Shown: one piece after another, positions 10,019 to 18,551 of the stretch
Layout of the letters: each line of letters starts with the position of its first letter
Position numbering within the stretch: position 1 is the first letter of the stretch
Source of the DNA: Tricholoma matsutake
Taxonomy: Eukaryota; Basidiomycota; Agaricomycetes; Agaricales; Tricholomataceae
DNA: 64,000 bases
Assembly: GCA_026075535.2 (NCBI GenBank)
Contig: AP026541.1
Coordinates: 3,348,001 to 3,412,000, forward strand
Direction: 5' to 3'
Program-made: the position numbers and the translations under genes
Notes under the pieces: model-generated
What the model saw: the letters and a program-made list of their open reading frames with translations, nothing else
What the model was told of the DNA's origin: nothing
The model's database searches: none

Positions 10019-10891
10019 TCACCACGGCGCTTTAGGTATAGGGTTCGGCATTAATTTTCCTGCAGGTTTCTCTGGAAATTTCTTCCCCCTCATGCACGTA
10101 TCACATCCATCCACATACCCCAACACATACTTCGAAATTCTGGGCCACCAATAATTTCTCATTACTAATTCCAATGTCTTCCATCTTCCTGGGTGTCCGG
10201 CAATCAGCGTATTGTGATGTAACCAGACAATCTCCCTTCGCAAATCCTGATCCTTTGGTACATACACTTTTCCTCGAAACAACACCAACCCTTGTTCCTC
10301 AGCCCATTTGTCTCCTTTGATATTACCTTTCTTCTCTCCCTTCAGAGCTTTCACGGCTTCCACTACTTCATCATCCATTTCCGAGCATTGTCTAATTTTA
10401 GACAACATTTCCGTTTCTGAGCTATCTATTAATAGATGCCCTTGATGCATAGTGCAAATGCGAAAGTATTCGGGTTTGAGTAAGGTAACATTTTTATTGT
10501 CCTCCTCCACCCCCCTTTTATGATCAATATGTCTGGATAAGGCATCTGCTTTCCTCATTAAGCTTCCCGCTTTATGGACCAAGTGAAAGTTGAAACACGA
10601 TAGGAATAGTGCCCAATGCGCTTGCTGGCGATTAAGCTTTTTAGCAGACATGAAGTATTGCAGATTTTGATGATCCATCCAGATCTCAATTTGATGCGTA
10701 CATCCCTCCAAATAATGCCTCCACGCCTCCAATGCTCGTATTATCCCCAACATCTCTTTGTCATGCACATCATAATTCCTTTCCACATCATTCAACCCTT
10801 TTGACAAGTATGCACAAGGATGCACAAGGATGCCATTTGTCATCTTCACACAGCATTGATAATACCGCTCCAGTAGCAAAATCGGATGCAT
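10019..10891 (-). CDS. D1 RNase H (part) and integrase zinc-binding domain
   Basis: The open segment includes the RNase H motifs (AYLSKGLNDVERNYDVHDKEML, then ADALSRH near the end of the domain), the spacer HIDHKRGVEEDNK that contains the central polypurine copy, and the integrase H2C2 zinc finger (HHNTLIAGHPGRWKT..CDTCMRGKKF). The first ~20 residues listed upstream of AYLSKG are out of frame because a 10-bp sequence TGCACAAGGA is duplicated at 10811-10830; the natural frame joins the RT segment there. Confidence 0.85.
   Translation of the reverse strand: MHPILLLERYYQCCVKMTNGILVHPCAYLSKGLNDVERNYDVHDKEMLGIIRALEAWRHYLEGCTHQIEIWMDHQNLQYFMSAKKLNRQQAHWALFLSCFNFHLVHKAGSLMRKADALSRHIDHKRGVEEDNKNVTLLKPEYFRICTMHQGHLLIDSSETEMLSKIRQCSEMDDEVVEAVKALKGEKKGNIKGDKWAEEQGLVLFRGKVYVPKDQDLRREIVWLHHNTLIAGHPGRWKTLELVMRNYWWPRISKYVLGYVDGCDTCMRGKKFPEKPAGKLMPNPIPKAPW
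10509..10522 (-). promoter_or_regulatory. Central copy of the D1 polypurine tract
   Basis: The minus strand reads CATAAAAGGGGGGT, identical over 14 nt to the 3' polypurine tract at 8855-8868. It lies in the codons for HKRGV between RNase H and integrase. By analogy with central polypurine tracts of other reverse-transcribing elements it could prime plus-strand DNA in the middle of the genome; that role is inferred. Confidence 0.6.
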
Positions 10892-11708
10892 CAGATTCCA
10901 CTTGCAAAGGGCATGTGAAATCTACTGGAGCTAATATTGGTCCCTCCACAAACTTCCTCTTCAACTCCTCAAACACTGTCTGCTGCTGCTCTCCCCACCT
11001 CCACACTACTCCCTTTCGTGTAAGGTTATGTAAGGGTGCAGCAATTTTAGAAAAATTGTGCACAAAGCGACGATAATAATTTGTGAGTCCCAAGAAGGCT
11101 TGAACTTCCTTGACATGGGTGGGCACAGGCCAATCTGTGATCGCCTGTACCTTGATCGGATCCATTTCGATCCCGTCAGGGCCGATCAATAATCCTAGGA
11201 ACTCAATCTCGCTTGCCCCAAACACACACTTCTCTGGTTTCAAAAATAGATCATTCTCCGCCAACCTCCATAACACCTCCTGCACTATCGCCTCATGATT
11301 CTCTTCATCCTCCATGAATATCAGAATGTCGTCAATAAATATTATTACCATGCCTTTGTCTATTACGTCCTTGAAAATGTCGTTCATCATATTTTGAAAG
11401 GTTGGGGGACTATTAGTCATCCCAAAAAACATGACAAGCAGCTCAAAGGATCCTCGATGCGTGGCAAATGCAGCCTTCCACTCATCTCCTTTCTTTATTT
11501 GTACATTGTTGTATCCCCATTGTAAATCCAATTTTGTAAAGACCTTGGCTTTTCCCACCTTATCAATTATTTCTGAGATCAATGGCAGGGGGTATGCATT
11601 CTTCACTGTCCACTCATTCAGATACCTATAATCGGTACACATCCTCTTACTTTGGTCTTTTTTGGGCACGAAGAATATTGGTGATGTCTCCAGTGATTTC
11701 GAAGGTCA
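10788..11708 (-). CDS. D1 reverse transcriptase and start of RNase H
   Basis: The open segment contains the RT motifs in order: FFVPKKDQSKRMCTDYRYLN, FTKLDLQWGYNNV, FELLVMFFGMTNSPPTFQ, the catalytic FIDDILIF (D-D pair, near 11317-11341), LKPEKCVFG and VQAFLGLTNYYRRFV, then the RNase H start VESDASDFATGAVLS. It copies element RNA into cDNA in the cytoplasmic particle. A TGA at 11706-11708 (expected Arg after GYI) separates it from the linker segment, and the frame is lost at the 10-bp duplication 10811-10830. Confidence 0.9.
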
Positions 11709-12269
11709 TATGTATCCTTTGCACAATTGCTCCTTCAGGAATGCATCCACTTCTTCTTGTTCCATCAGAGATAATGGATATACCTTCGACTTCTTTGGCA
11801 CAAACCCTGGCTTCATCTCAATCGCATGATCCCATGGCTTCTGCACTGGCATTCGCTCAGACTCCTTCTTTTGGAACACTGACAAATGTTTATGATACAC
11901 TTTTGGCACCCATTCCTCCACTGGCTTCTCCACCTTCACGATATTCTTGTCCCACAACTGTCCTCCACGAACTGCTCTAAAGGTTTGCTTCTGCTCTTCT
12001 TTCTCGATCATGATTGGAACTTCCCCATTTGGCATTTCCTCATCCTCCACTTCCTCCATCGTAACAGAATACTTCCTCGGATGTTCTTTCTCTTTCTTTT
12101 TCCTTTTTTCTTTCTTCATCTTCCTCCCATACACATTACATTCCTTAGGACAATGAGTCATTTGTACTTTCCCAGTTTTCCAATCAATTTCGGGATTATG
12201 CTTCCATAACCATGGACATCCTATTATTAGATTGGTTTTCCCAAGATCGCACACTTCGAATACAGCTCA
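11706..12269 (-). CDS. D1 protease-RT linker segment
   Basis: This segment starts after a TGA at 12267-12269 (expected Arg, E-R-AVFEV) and has [24 protein letters not shown], the flap/second half of the retropepsin. A Lys/Glu-rich stretch ([15 protein letters not shown]) follows, and then the region leading into RT ([30 protein letters not shown]). It belongs to the single pol polyprotein. Length and content match the sister copy D2. Confidence 0.8.
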
Positions 12270-12566
12270 CTCCTGATGCTCCTGATACTTTAGTACCATA
12301 GTCACCTCCTCCTTGATAGTTCCTCCACAATTGACTGTTCCATCAATATTGTACACCATTATAGGTTGTGCCAGCTTGCATGTGTTAATACTGTTTCCGG
12401 TAATTAAGGATCGATTAGTAAATAATCCTGTAGCACCACTGTCAAGCAACACTTCCACATCAATAGCTGCATGCATGTCCACTGTCTTCAGTCCCACAGT
12501 CAAAGTGATTTCGGGTTCTATTCGCACAGAGCGAATAAAGAATTTAGGGGTTTTTGGAAATGACAT
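12267..12566 (-). CDS. D1 retropepsin (aspartic protease)
   Basis: The segment starts at an ATG (MSFPKTPKFF) 21 nt after a TAA that closes the preceding frame, and holds the catalytic motif LLDSGATGLF at about 12430-12445. It cleaves the Gag-Pol polyprotein during particle maturation. D2 has an ATG at the same place, so pol may be started there, but a frameshift from gag cannot be excluded. Confidence 0.85.
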   Translation of the reverse strand: MSFPKTPKFFIRSVRIEPEITLTVGLKTVDMHAAIDVEVLLDSGATGLFTNRSLITGNSINTCKLAQPIMVYNIDGTVNCGGTIKEEVTMVLKYQEHQE

Positions 12567-12669
12567 GTGACAATTTTACTTGTTGCGTGATTTGCAACAG
12601 TTGTACTCCTCCTCGATTTCCTTTTCTGATTTACTCTGGGTTTCCTCGGATACTAATACATTGTAATGA

Positions 12670-13792
12670 TTCTGGGTCACCAATGGGGAAACCTTCACTG
12701 GGACTCTTCCACAAAATTCTCCTGCTTGCCTTCCTCCTGCTTCACTTCCTCGATTGTAGCTCCCCCGATCTTTCTCTTCTGCTTGCAATACTTAGAAATG
12801 TGTCCTAACTGCCCACAGTTAAAACATTTAAGTGGGGCTCATCTCCCCACTTGATCAACCTCCATTGCCTCTGCTGGTGCTGCTGACTCCGTAACTATAG
12901 GTGTCACTGCCATGGCCGGTGGCTGTGCCCTCGGAGCTTGCGCCTGAGGCGCCTTTCCTTTCTCGGACTTTCCTCCTGATGACTTTCCAAATTTACTACT
13001 TCTGTACATCAACTTTGACTCTGCCTGTTCCTGCCGATATTGCTGATCAAGGTGCATTGCCCAATTATACCACTCATCCAACTTCTCTGGCATAGAAGGT
13101 AGTCGGTAGATAGACTTGAATAAAGAGGGATTTAATCCTGCTTTCAAAAACTCTACCAACGTGGCTTCTCCCATGTCCGTTTGTGAAGCTTCTGCTTTGA
13201 ACTGCAAAATAAATTCATCCGCCATTAAGGAACCTTGGCGCATGGTCTTTAATTTAGCATTGGCTGTCGCCTTTGGATTAGGGTCTCCAAACTGTGCCTC
13301 CAATCTCTCCAGAAATTCCTTGAAGGTTGCAAAAGGTTTGTTTCCTGCGGCAATTTGATTAATAGCCTTGTTTCTCCAGAACTGTGCTTTCCCCCCCTGA
13401 ATGTATGAGAGAGCAAACATAATCCTAGACTTGGCTGTACAAAACTCGGGCTTCCTCCCATGGATGTACAATACTATAGAGCTGATGAAGGATTTTGTAT
13501 TCTCCATGGTACCGTCAAAGATTTGCAGGGGCGTGTACTTAGGTAAGTGCGCTTTTCCATTTCCGGATTTCTCCACTGTCTCATCCTCCTGCGATATCCA
13601 CTCCACCATCTCCTCCATCTCATCATCTCTTTCTCCTGTTGTCTCTGGCTGTACTTCCACTTGTCTGGGCTGTGATGCTGCCAATACTGTCACTAATTGT
13701 GACATTTGCGCTGTGAGCGCATCAATTTTCGCCTCTAGTGCTGGTATGGGAACAGGATTAGGACCGGGATTAGAAGTTGAAGGTTCAGACAT
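12670..13792 (-). CDS. D1 Gag with zinc knuckle
   Basis: Starts MSEPSTSNPGPNP. A predicted helical N-terminus (ALEAKIDALTAQMSQLV) is followed by the retrotransposon Gag core (FDGTMENTKSFISSIVLYI, FALSYIQGGKAQFWRN, LKTMRQGSL, DEFILQFKAEA) and the nucleic-acid-binding CCHC knuckle CFNCGQLGHISKYC. A TGA at 12839-12841 lies just before the knuckle (relatives have Arg/His). After the knuckle the frame closes at FPHW-stop, and D2 closes at the same residue, so that is the natural Gag end. Gag forms the particle shell and binds RNA. Confidence 0.88.
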
Positions 13793-14265
13793 AATTGTAG
13801 AATCTGTGATGAATCACTTCTTCGACAAATTCAAAATTTTTCTTCGAGACCTCTCCAAACGTTTATGGGTCACGTGATAAGGTTTGTCAAGGTTTGTCAA
13901 TGGTTCGTCATTTGTTGGGCGCCTATTTTGACACTTCAGATCAACAACCCTTCCAACAGTGCCTGATCTCGGAGATATCACTGAATTCAGCTTGTAACTA
14001 AAATAGTCGTCCAAATAGAGTAATGTAAATCGTAACTAAACCAGATCCGATCAGTTGTCTGGTTGCAGCTGTCCTAATGATGAGCACTGCCTCTCGATCA
14101 CTGGCGGTCGCAATGTAAGGCGAGGCCTGGCATCGACTTACAAAAGAAAAGGTAGATTATGTATATACAAGTACTTCCAGCTCATGCCGAAAGGATGAGT
14201 AATCGGATGTGGCATGGTGAAACAATTATGTATGCGCAAGTAAGAGAAGGCGCACTGATATGGGA

Positions 14266-14276
14266 AGTTGTGTTCT
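14266..14276 (-). promoter_or_regulatory. Self-primer binding site of D1
   Basis: Two nt after the 5' LTR the minus strand reads AGAACACAACT. This is the exact complement of AGTTGTGTTCT inside the LTR (14454-14464). No tRNA-type TGG site is present. The arrangement is that of self-priming (Tf1/sushi-like) chromoviruses. Confidence 0.65.
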
Positions 14277-14278
14277 TC

Positions 14279-14680
14279 TGTTAGGGCGACACCCACTATC
14301 TGCTAGCTAAGACCATGCGGGTTCTCTCTACAAGAAGGGGGTGGGATCCACGCGCATGATGGGGAAATTGATGGTTTTGATGCGAGGGGTTATTAATAGG
14401 TAAGTTTGTTGAGATAGGCCTTTCACACCGAAAACATAGGTGGAATACCTAAGAGAACACAACTGGGGTCCCCTAGGCATATATTTAGGGTTTATATACT
14501 ATGTTACATATATTGTACATTGTTGTTACCAATGCACGCATACAGGTGCATACATAGTGATGCGTGCGAAATAATATTCTCATGCTATCAAAGTGTAGCA
14601 TCATTTGGTGTAATGTAGTGTAATTTGACATAATAAAATGAAAATGAAATTTTATTAGGTAATGGGGCTGTTTCCTAACA
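14279..14680 (-). repeat. 5' LTR of D1
   Basis: 402 bp. In transcription sense a TATATAAA box lies 34 to 27 nt upstream of AGTTGTGTTCT, whose first base (14464) is the predicted transcript start because it would form the self-primer. Confidence 0.88.
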
Positions 14681-15131
14681 CCTATCATCTGACTTAAGGG
14701 TTTAACTCTTGAGCTTTAGCTCAGTCTTCGTCTGAACTTGCTCAAGTATTCTGCAAACTACATCATTTTGCAACATAGTCTCTCGAAAATCTCGTCACAT
14801 TGCCTATCTGTGATGCCATTGTCTCTTACCTCACTTTCAACTATCATGACCATCCTGAACCTGTGAAACCATTTTGGAGATTCTCGAAATCCTTCACATT
14901 GCTGCTAAACTCTTTCATATCATTTCAGAACATTTCATAGTGTTTCACATTACTTTGGATGAGTTTGCAGAGCTTTGCACAGTGTAATACAGCTTTGCAG
15001 TACATTTACCAGCCTTTGGATAGCATGGTGATATCCAGTACTATCTCACAACCTTTCTCTGACTCGTGTTATATCTCCTAAGACCTGTTTAGTTGGTTTT
15101 GGTTGAGTTTCTGGGTTGAGCATCATCATTC

Positions 15132-15151
15132 TGGAGCCCACCGTGAGGGGG
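15132..15151 (+). promoter_or_regulatory. Primer-binding site of gypsy A
   Basis: Three nt after the LTR, TGGAGCCCACCGTGAGGGGG begins with the TGG complementary to tRNA CCA ends. Gypsy B has TGGAGCCCACTGCGAGGGG at 30832. The tRNA identity is not assigned. Confidence 0.6.
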
Positions 15152-15460
15152 TTCTGAATCAATTCATCACCTAATCCATCTCAAATCTCCCGGCTTAGGC
15201 CAACCCAAGCCAGAAACCTCTGAATTGATACTCACCATGCCTTTGATTCTCTCAAACAATTGGGAGATATCCTAATTCCAGTATCCGAAGCAGAATCGAC
15301 ACATCGTCGACTATTTCCCTCACCCATTCCATCGTCTTCATCATCATCTTCTACTTCTTCATCCTCAGCTTCCAGCGCTTCATTCATCTTTCCTAATACA
15401 TCGACGCTGCTACCATCTATCACCCAAGTTCTAACCCCTACCCCAAGAGCTATCGCACTC

Positions 15461-16942
15461 ATGACTACACAAGCTACTATGCCAGCTTGTGGTCACTCCA
15501 TGGCTCCGAAGTTTGATCCTACTCAGCCTCGAGAACTTTGGAGATACTTTAACAAACTCAAAATGCTGTTTCCAACATGCGGAATTATCGATTCTGAAGA
15601 TATGAAGAAGCATGCCTGTCGATATGTCGACAATGATACCTCCAAACTTTGGGAGTCAATCCCAGAATATGATGCAGGGGTTTCATTCAATGAATTTCAT
15701 ATGGCTATTCACAAGTTGTACCCTGGATCCAAAGACGACTGCAAGTAGTCAATCGCCGATATGGATAAACTAATCGGTGAACAACTTCGCATTGGTATCT
15801 ACAATGCAAATGAATTAGGATTATATTACAGGTCCTTCTACAATATCACTAAGTTCCTCACCACAAAAAATTGACTTTTGGCAGCCAAACAAAGCAGGGC
15901 TTTCATTTGTGGCTTTCAACCAGGATTATGGACATGAATTGCACACTGTCTAGAACTCAAATTCCCTGACCACTACCCAGATGACCCCTATCCTCTTGAT
16001 GACATCCATGCTGCTGCAAAATTTGTTTTAGCAGATACTACATCATCACGAACTCCCTTGTCCTCAACTTTGCAAGTCCCATCCTCATCCTCGGCTTCTA
16101 CCTCTATCCCTACTACCTCTACATCGTTGCCACAAATCAAAACAGAGGATTTATCAATGATTCTCAAGAAATTTGTGGCCACTCTCATCATGGCCTTAAC
16201 AGGAGCTTGATCCAACAATAACAACAACAATTCCCCTCATGTTAATCAAGGGTTTCACCAGGACCAACTCGAAAATTTAGTTCATATTTTCTGTGGTCTT
16301 TCAGGACACTTCATTAGTGATTGTTTGGTCTGTCAAATGTATATTAACAACAGAAAGTGTAAGAAGAATGCCAAAGGAAAAGTTGTGCTTCCAAATGGAC
16401 AGTTCACGCCATGAAACATCCCTGGGCATTGTATCAAAGATTGCATCAACAAGTGGATTCGTTGAAACCCTGACATAAATATCATCCCTGCCCTCATGTA
16501 TGGCATTGCCCCCTCCCCCACTCCAGCTCCTGCTACTAGGGGAATCTACCAGATCACAGACCTGAATACTGCAGCTGATATTTGAATCGCTCCCTTAGAA
16601 CAAGAATTATATGCATTACAAAGTGGCTGAAACTTTGCTCGACACAAACCCAGTCCAATCGCAGCTCCTGTGGTTCAGCCATTGATTTCATCCATGGCTC
16701 CATCAGCAGAACCAGTAGCCCTTCCCACTCCAACCACCGCACCACCATCTATATCCTCTACCATGACCAATCCAGCTTCATCCAATATAGCACCATCGAC
16801 AGCTTCACAGATGACTTCGAATTTGCAATCCATGCCGAATTCACAACCACTCGTGAGTTTGCAACCCCCAATTCATCCTTATGCCACAGCTTTGGAGAAT
16901 ACTTACTTACCCCCTCATGAACGAAACTTCACCTCTACTAAT
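15461..16942 (+). pseudogene. Gypsy A gag and start of the protease region
   Basis: Translation starts MTTQATMPACGHSMAPKFDP, parallel to the B copy at 31161, and gives the Gag core (LWRYFNKLKMLF, SKLWESIPEYDAG, AIHKLYPGS). An in-frame TAG stops it at 15746-15748, then further stops interrupt GLYYRSFYNITKF, GFQPGLW, PDHYPDDPYPLDDIHAA, a zinc knuckle FCGLSGHFISDCLVCQ and a Pro/Thr/Ser-rich linker. It ends at the KDZ3 insertion within PPHERNF. Gag would form the particle; this copy cannot. Confidence 0.85.
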
Positions 16943-16974
16943 GAGGTCTTTACACTCCCCCACCTTTCCTGTCA

Positions 16975-17190
16975 GACTCCGACTGGAGTCCACCAGGACT
17001 GTTCACCAGCCAACTGCCTGCAAAGTTGCCAGTCCAGTCCCAGTCCAGTCCAACCGGAGTTCAAGTGGAATCCACTCAAACACTGGATTCCACTCGGACT
17101 GGTCCAGTGGAGTCCACTGGAGTCCACTGGAGTGAGTCCCACTGGAGTGAGTCCAACCGGAGTCCACTGGGAGTCCAACCGGAGTCTGCA
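16975..17190. repeat. Left subterminal repeats of KDZ3
   Basis: Many degenerate copies of GGAGTCCACTGG / CCAGTCCAGTCC in both orientations, likely transposase-binding sites. The ORFs predicted across it are low-complexity shadows. Confidence 0.65.
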
Positions 17191-17235
17191 CCAACTGATT
17201 ATTATTATTATTATTAATAACAGAAAAATATTTTG

Positions 17236-17316
17236 ACCCACACAAGGATTGAACCCTCACCATTTTACTTACATAACATAACAGTCACACATTAACCACT
17301 AGACCACCTAGGCATT
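17236..17316 (-). other. tRNA-like module (left end of KDZ3, outward)
   Basis: The minus strand has A box TGGTCTAGTGG and B box GGGTTCAATCC at normal order. The central part is AT-rich and does not fold into a clear anticodon arm. Confidence 0.6.
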
Positions 17317-17490
17317 TATTGATGCTTGAGTACATAGCACTATCACTATCACCCAGTTTACGCACGCTGCCACAGCTGCAAAATTCACCAACCGCTGCAC
17401 TGCCACACCTGCCACATCAACCATTACCACCAACCGCTCAACTGTCACAACACCATCGCCACCCATCCACATCAACAACACTATCAAAAC

Positions 17491-18515
17491 ATGCCAGCAA
17501 CCAGATCAGCCAACTCTGGCACTCACTACAGCACCGATTGGAAGCGATCCCCAAAGCCAAAAGCATGCAAACGTGCTCGATCGTCGCTGGACAACAAACC
17601 TAAGCAGAAGAAAGCCCAAAAGGAGAGCGAGACCGAGACCGAGGGGAGTGAGACTGACAATGAGCAGGAAGAAAAGAAGAAAGGGAACATGAAGGACCAG
17701 CCTCAGGAGAAGGAGAAAAAGGCAAAGAGGAACAAGGGAGCGAGGTACACTGTCCCCGCCATTGCCATCATGTGCTGACAGGATGGCATTTTTTTCTTTT
17801 AGAAAGACTTTGTTAGCGCAGGCACGAGAGGATGCGGCTGCTGAGGCAGCTGGTACCCTGCCCAAGCTTCTGAGGTAAGTTTTTTTTGTTCTTTTTCTAT
17901 TTCTATTTCTAAATCTCTATCTATATTGCCAACCCTTACTCGTGATTCTACTCCTGCCTCACTTTCAACTTTGGCTACTACCACTCTCACTGCCTCACTT
18001 TTGACTTTGGCTACTACCACTCTCACTCCCTTCAAGAACGATCTTATAACTCATCTCAATATTCCATCAAATTTGGCTGATCGTACTGATGGTGGTCTTC
18101 ACATTGGCTATCAAAAGTATAAAGCATTCTTAGAGGCCAATGCAACTTTGGCTGCACTCTGTGCCTCCAGAGAATGGGAAGGAAGGAAGCCTTCAGTCAC
18201 TGATTTGATTGAAATTTTTCAGTCTAAATCCATGTGGCATGCCAACCATTCCAAAGCTTTCTCCCGAGTATCTGACTATCCTGAGATGGTGAGCTGGTTG
18301 GAGAGGAGGAAAGATGCTCCTTCCAATATTGAGTTTTGGGGCTATGAGAAGGTTGCATACAATTTCAAGGATCTTTTTTGGATGGCAAAGCTGAAGAAGT
18401 GGGTAAATCAGGGGGCAAGAGCAAAGGAAAGATGAAGTTGAAGGATGAAAGTGGTGCTGGTAGTGGTAGTGGGCCCAAGAAGAAAGGTGACAAGAAGAAG
18501 AAGGGTTCAAAGTAA
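17491..18515 (+). pseudogene. KDZ3 accessory gene, basic/acidic coiled N-terminus plus unrecognised domain
   Basis: Exon 1 (17491-17744) starts MPATRSANSGTHYSTDW and is rich in Lys/Glu/Gln. A 58-nt intron is at 17745-17802, exon 2 (17803-17874) encodes KTLLAQAREDAAAEAAGT, and a second intron starts GTAAGT at 17875. Its acceptor is uncertain, near 18036. The last exon encodes IPSNLADRTDGGLHIGYQKYK, EWEGRKPSVTDLIEIFQSKS, PEMVSWLERRKDAP and EFWGYEKVAYNFKDL, then a Gly/Ser/Lys tail ending in PKKKGDKKKKGSK. The tail is reached only after a 1-nt shift in the T-run near 18372. A 35-bp duplication lies in the second intron (17961-18030). I recall similar proteins in agaricomycetes but know no function; DNA binding is a guess from the charge. 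Confidence 0.6.
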
Positions 18516-18551
18516 GTAAATAGTTAGAGCCCATGCAATTGCAATAGTTTT

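Larger units (their letters stand above)
8451..14680 (-). mobile_element. Chromovirus D1 (full-length, minus strand)
   Basis: A complete Ty3/gypsy chromovirus with two 402-bp LTRs (8451-8852 and 14279-14680; TGTTAGG..CCTAACA on the plus strand) and a perfect 5-bp target duplication CCTAT (8446-8450 and 14681-14685). Order in transcription sense: LTR, self-primer site, gag with zinc knuckle, protease, RT, RNase H, integrase, chromodomain, polypurine tract, LTR. The empty site is seen in the 3' LTR of A near 46790. Coding is broken by TGA codons and a 10-bp duplication only, so it is fairly young. Confidence 0.92.
6015..15128 (+). repeat. 5' LTR of gypsy A, in three pieces
   Basis: The pieces are 6015-6085, 7968-8450 and 14686-15128, separated by KDZ2 and D1; together they match the uninterrupted 3' LTR at 46237-47246. 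The LTR begins TGATAGGTCCACTATGG and ends GAGCATCATCA. A TATA-like ACATATATAGC lies near 8384 and probably marks the promoter. The intact 3' LTR gives both empty sites and so proves the two insertions. Confidence 0.85.

Noticed and set aside
11886..12209. Phe/Leu-rich plus-strand ORF resembling a membrane protein
   Set aside because: Complement of the Lys/Glu-rich linker in D1 pol.
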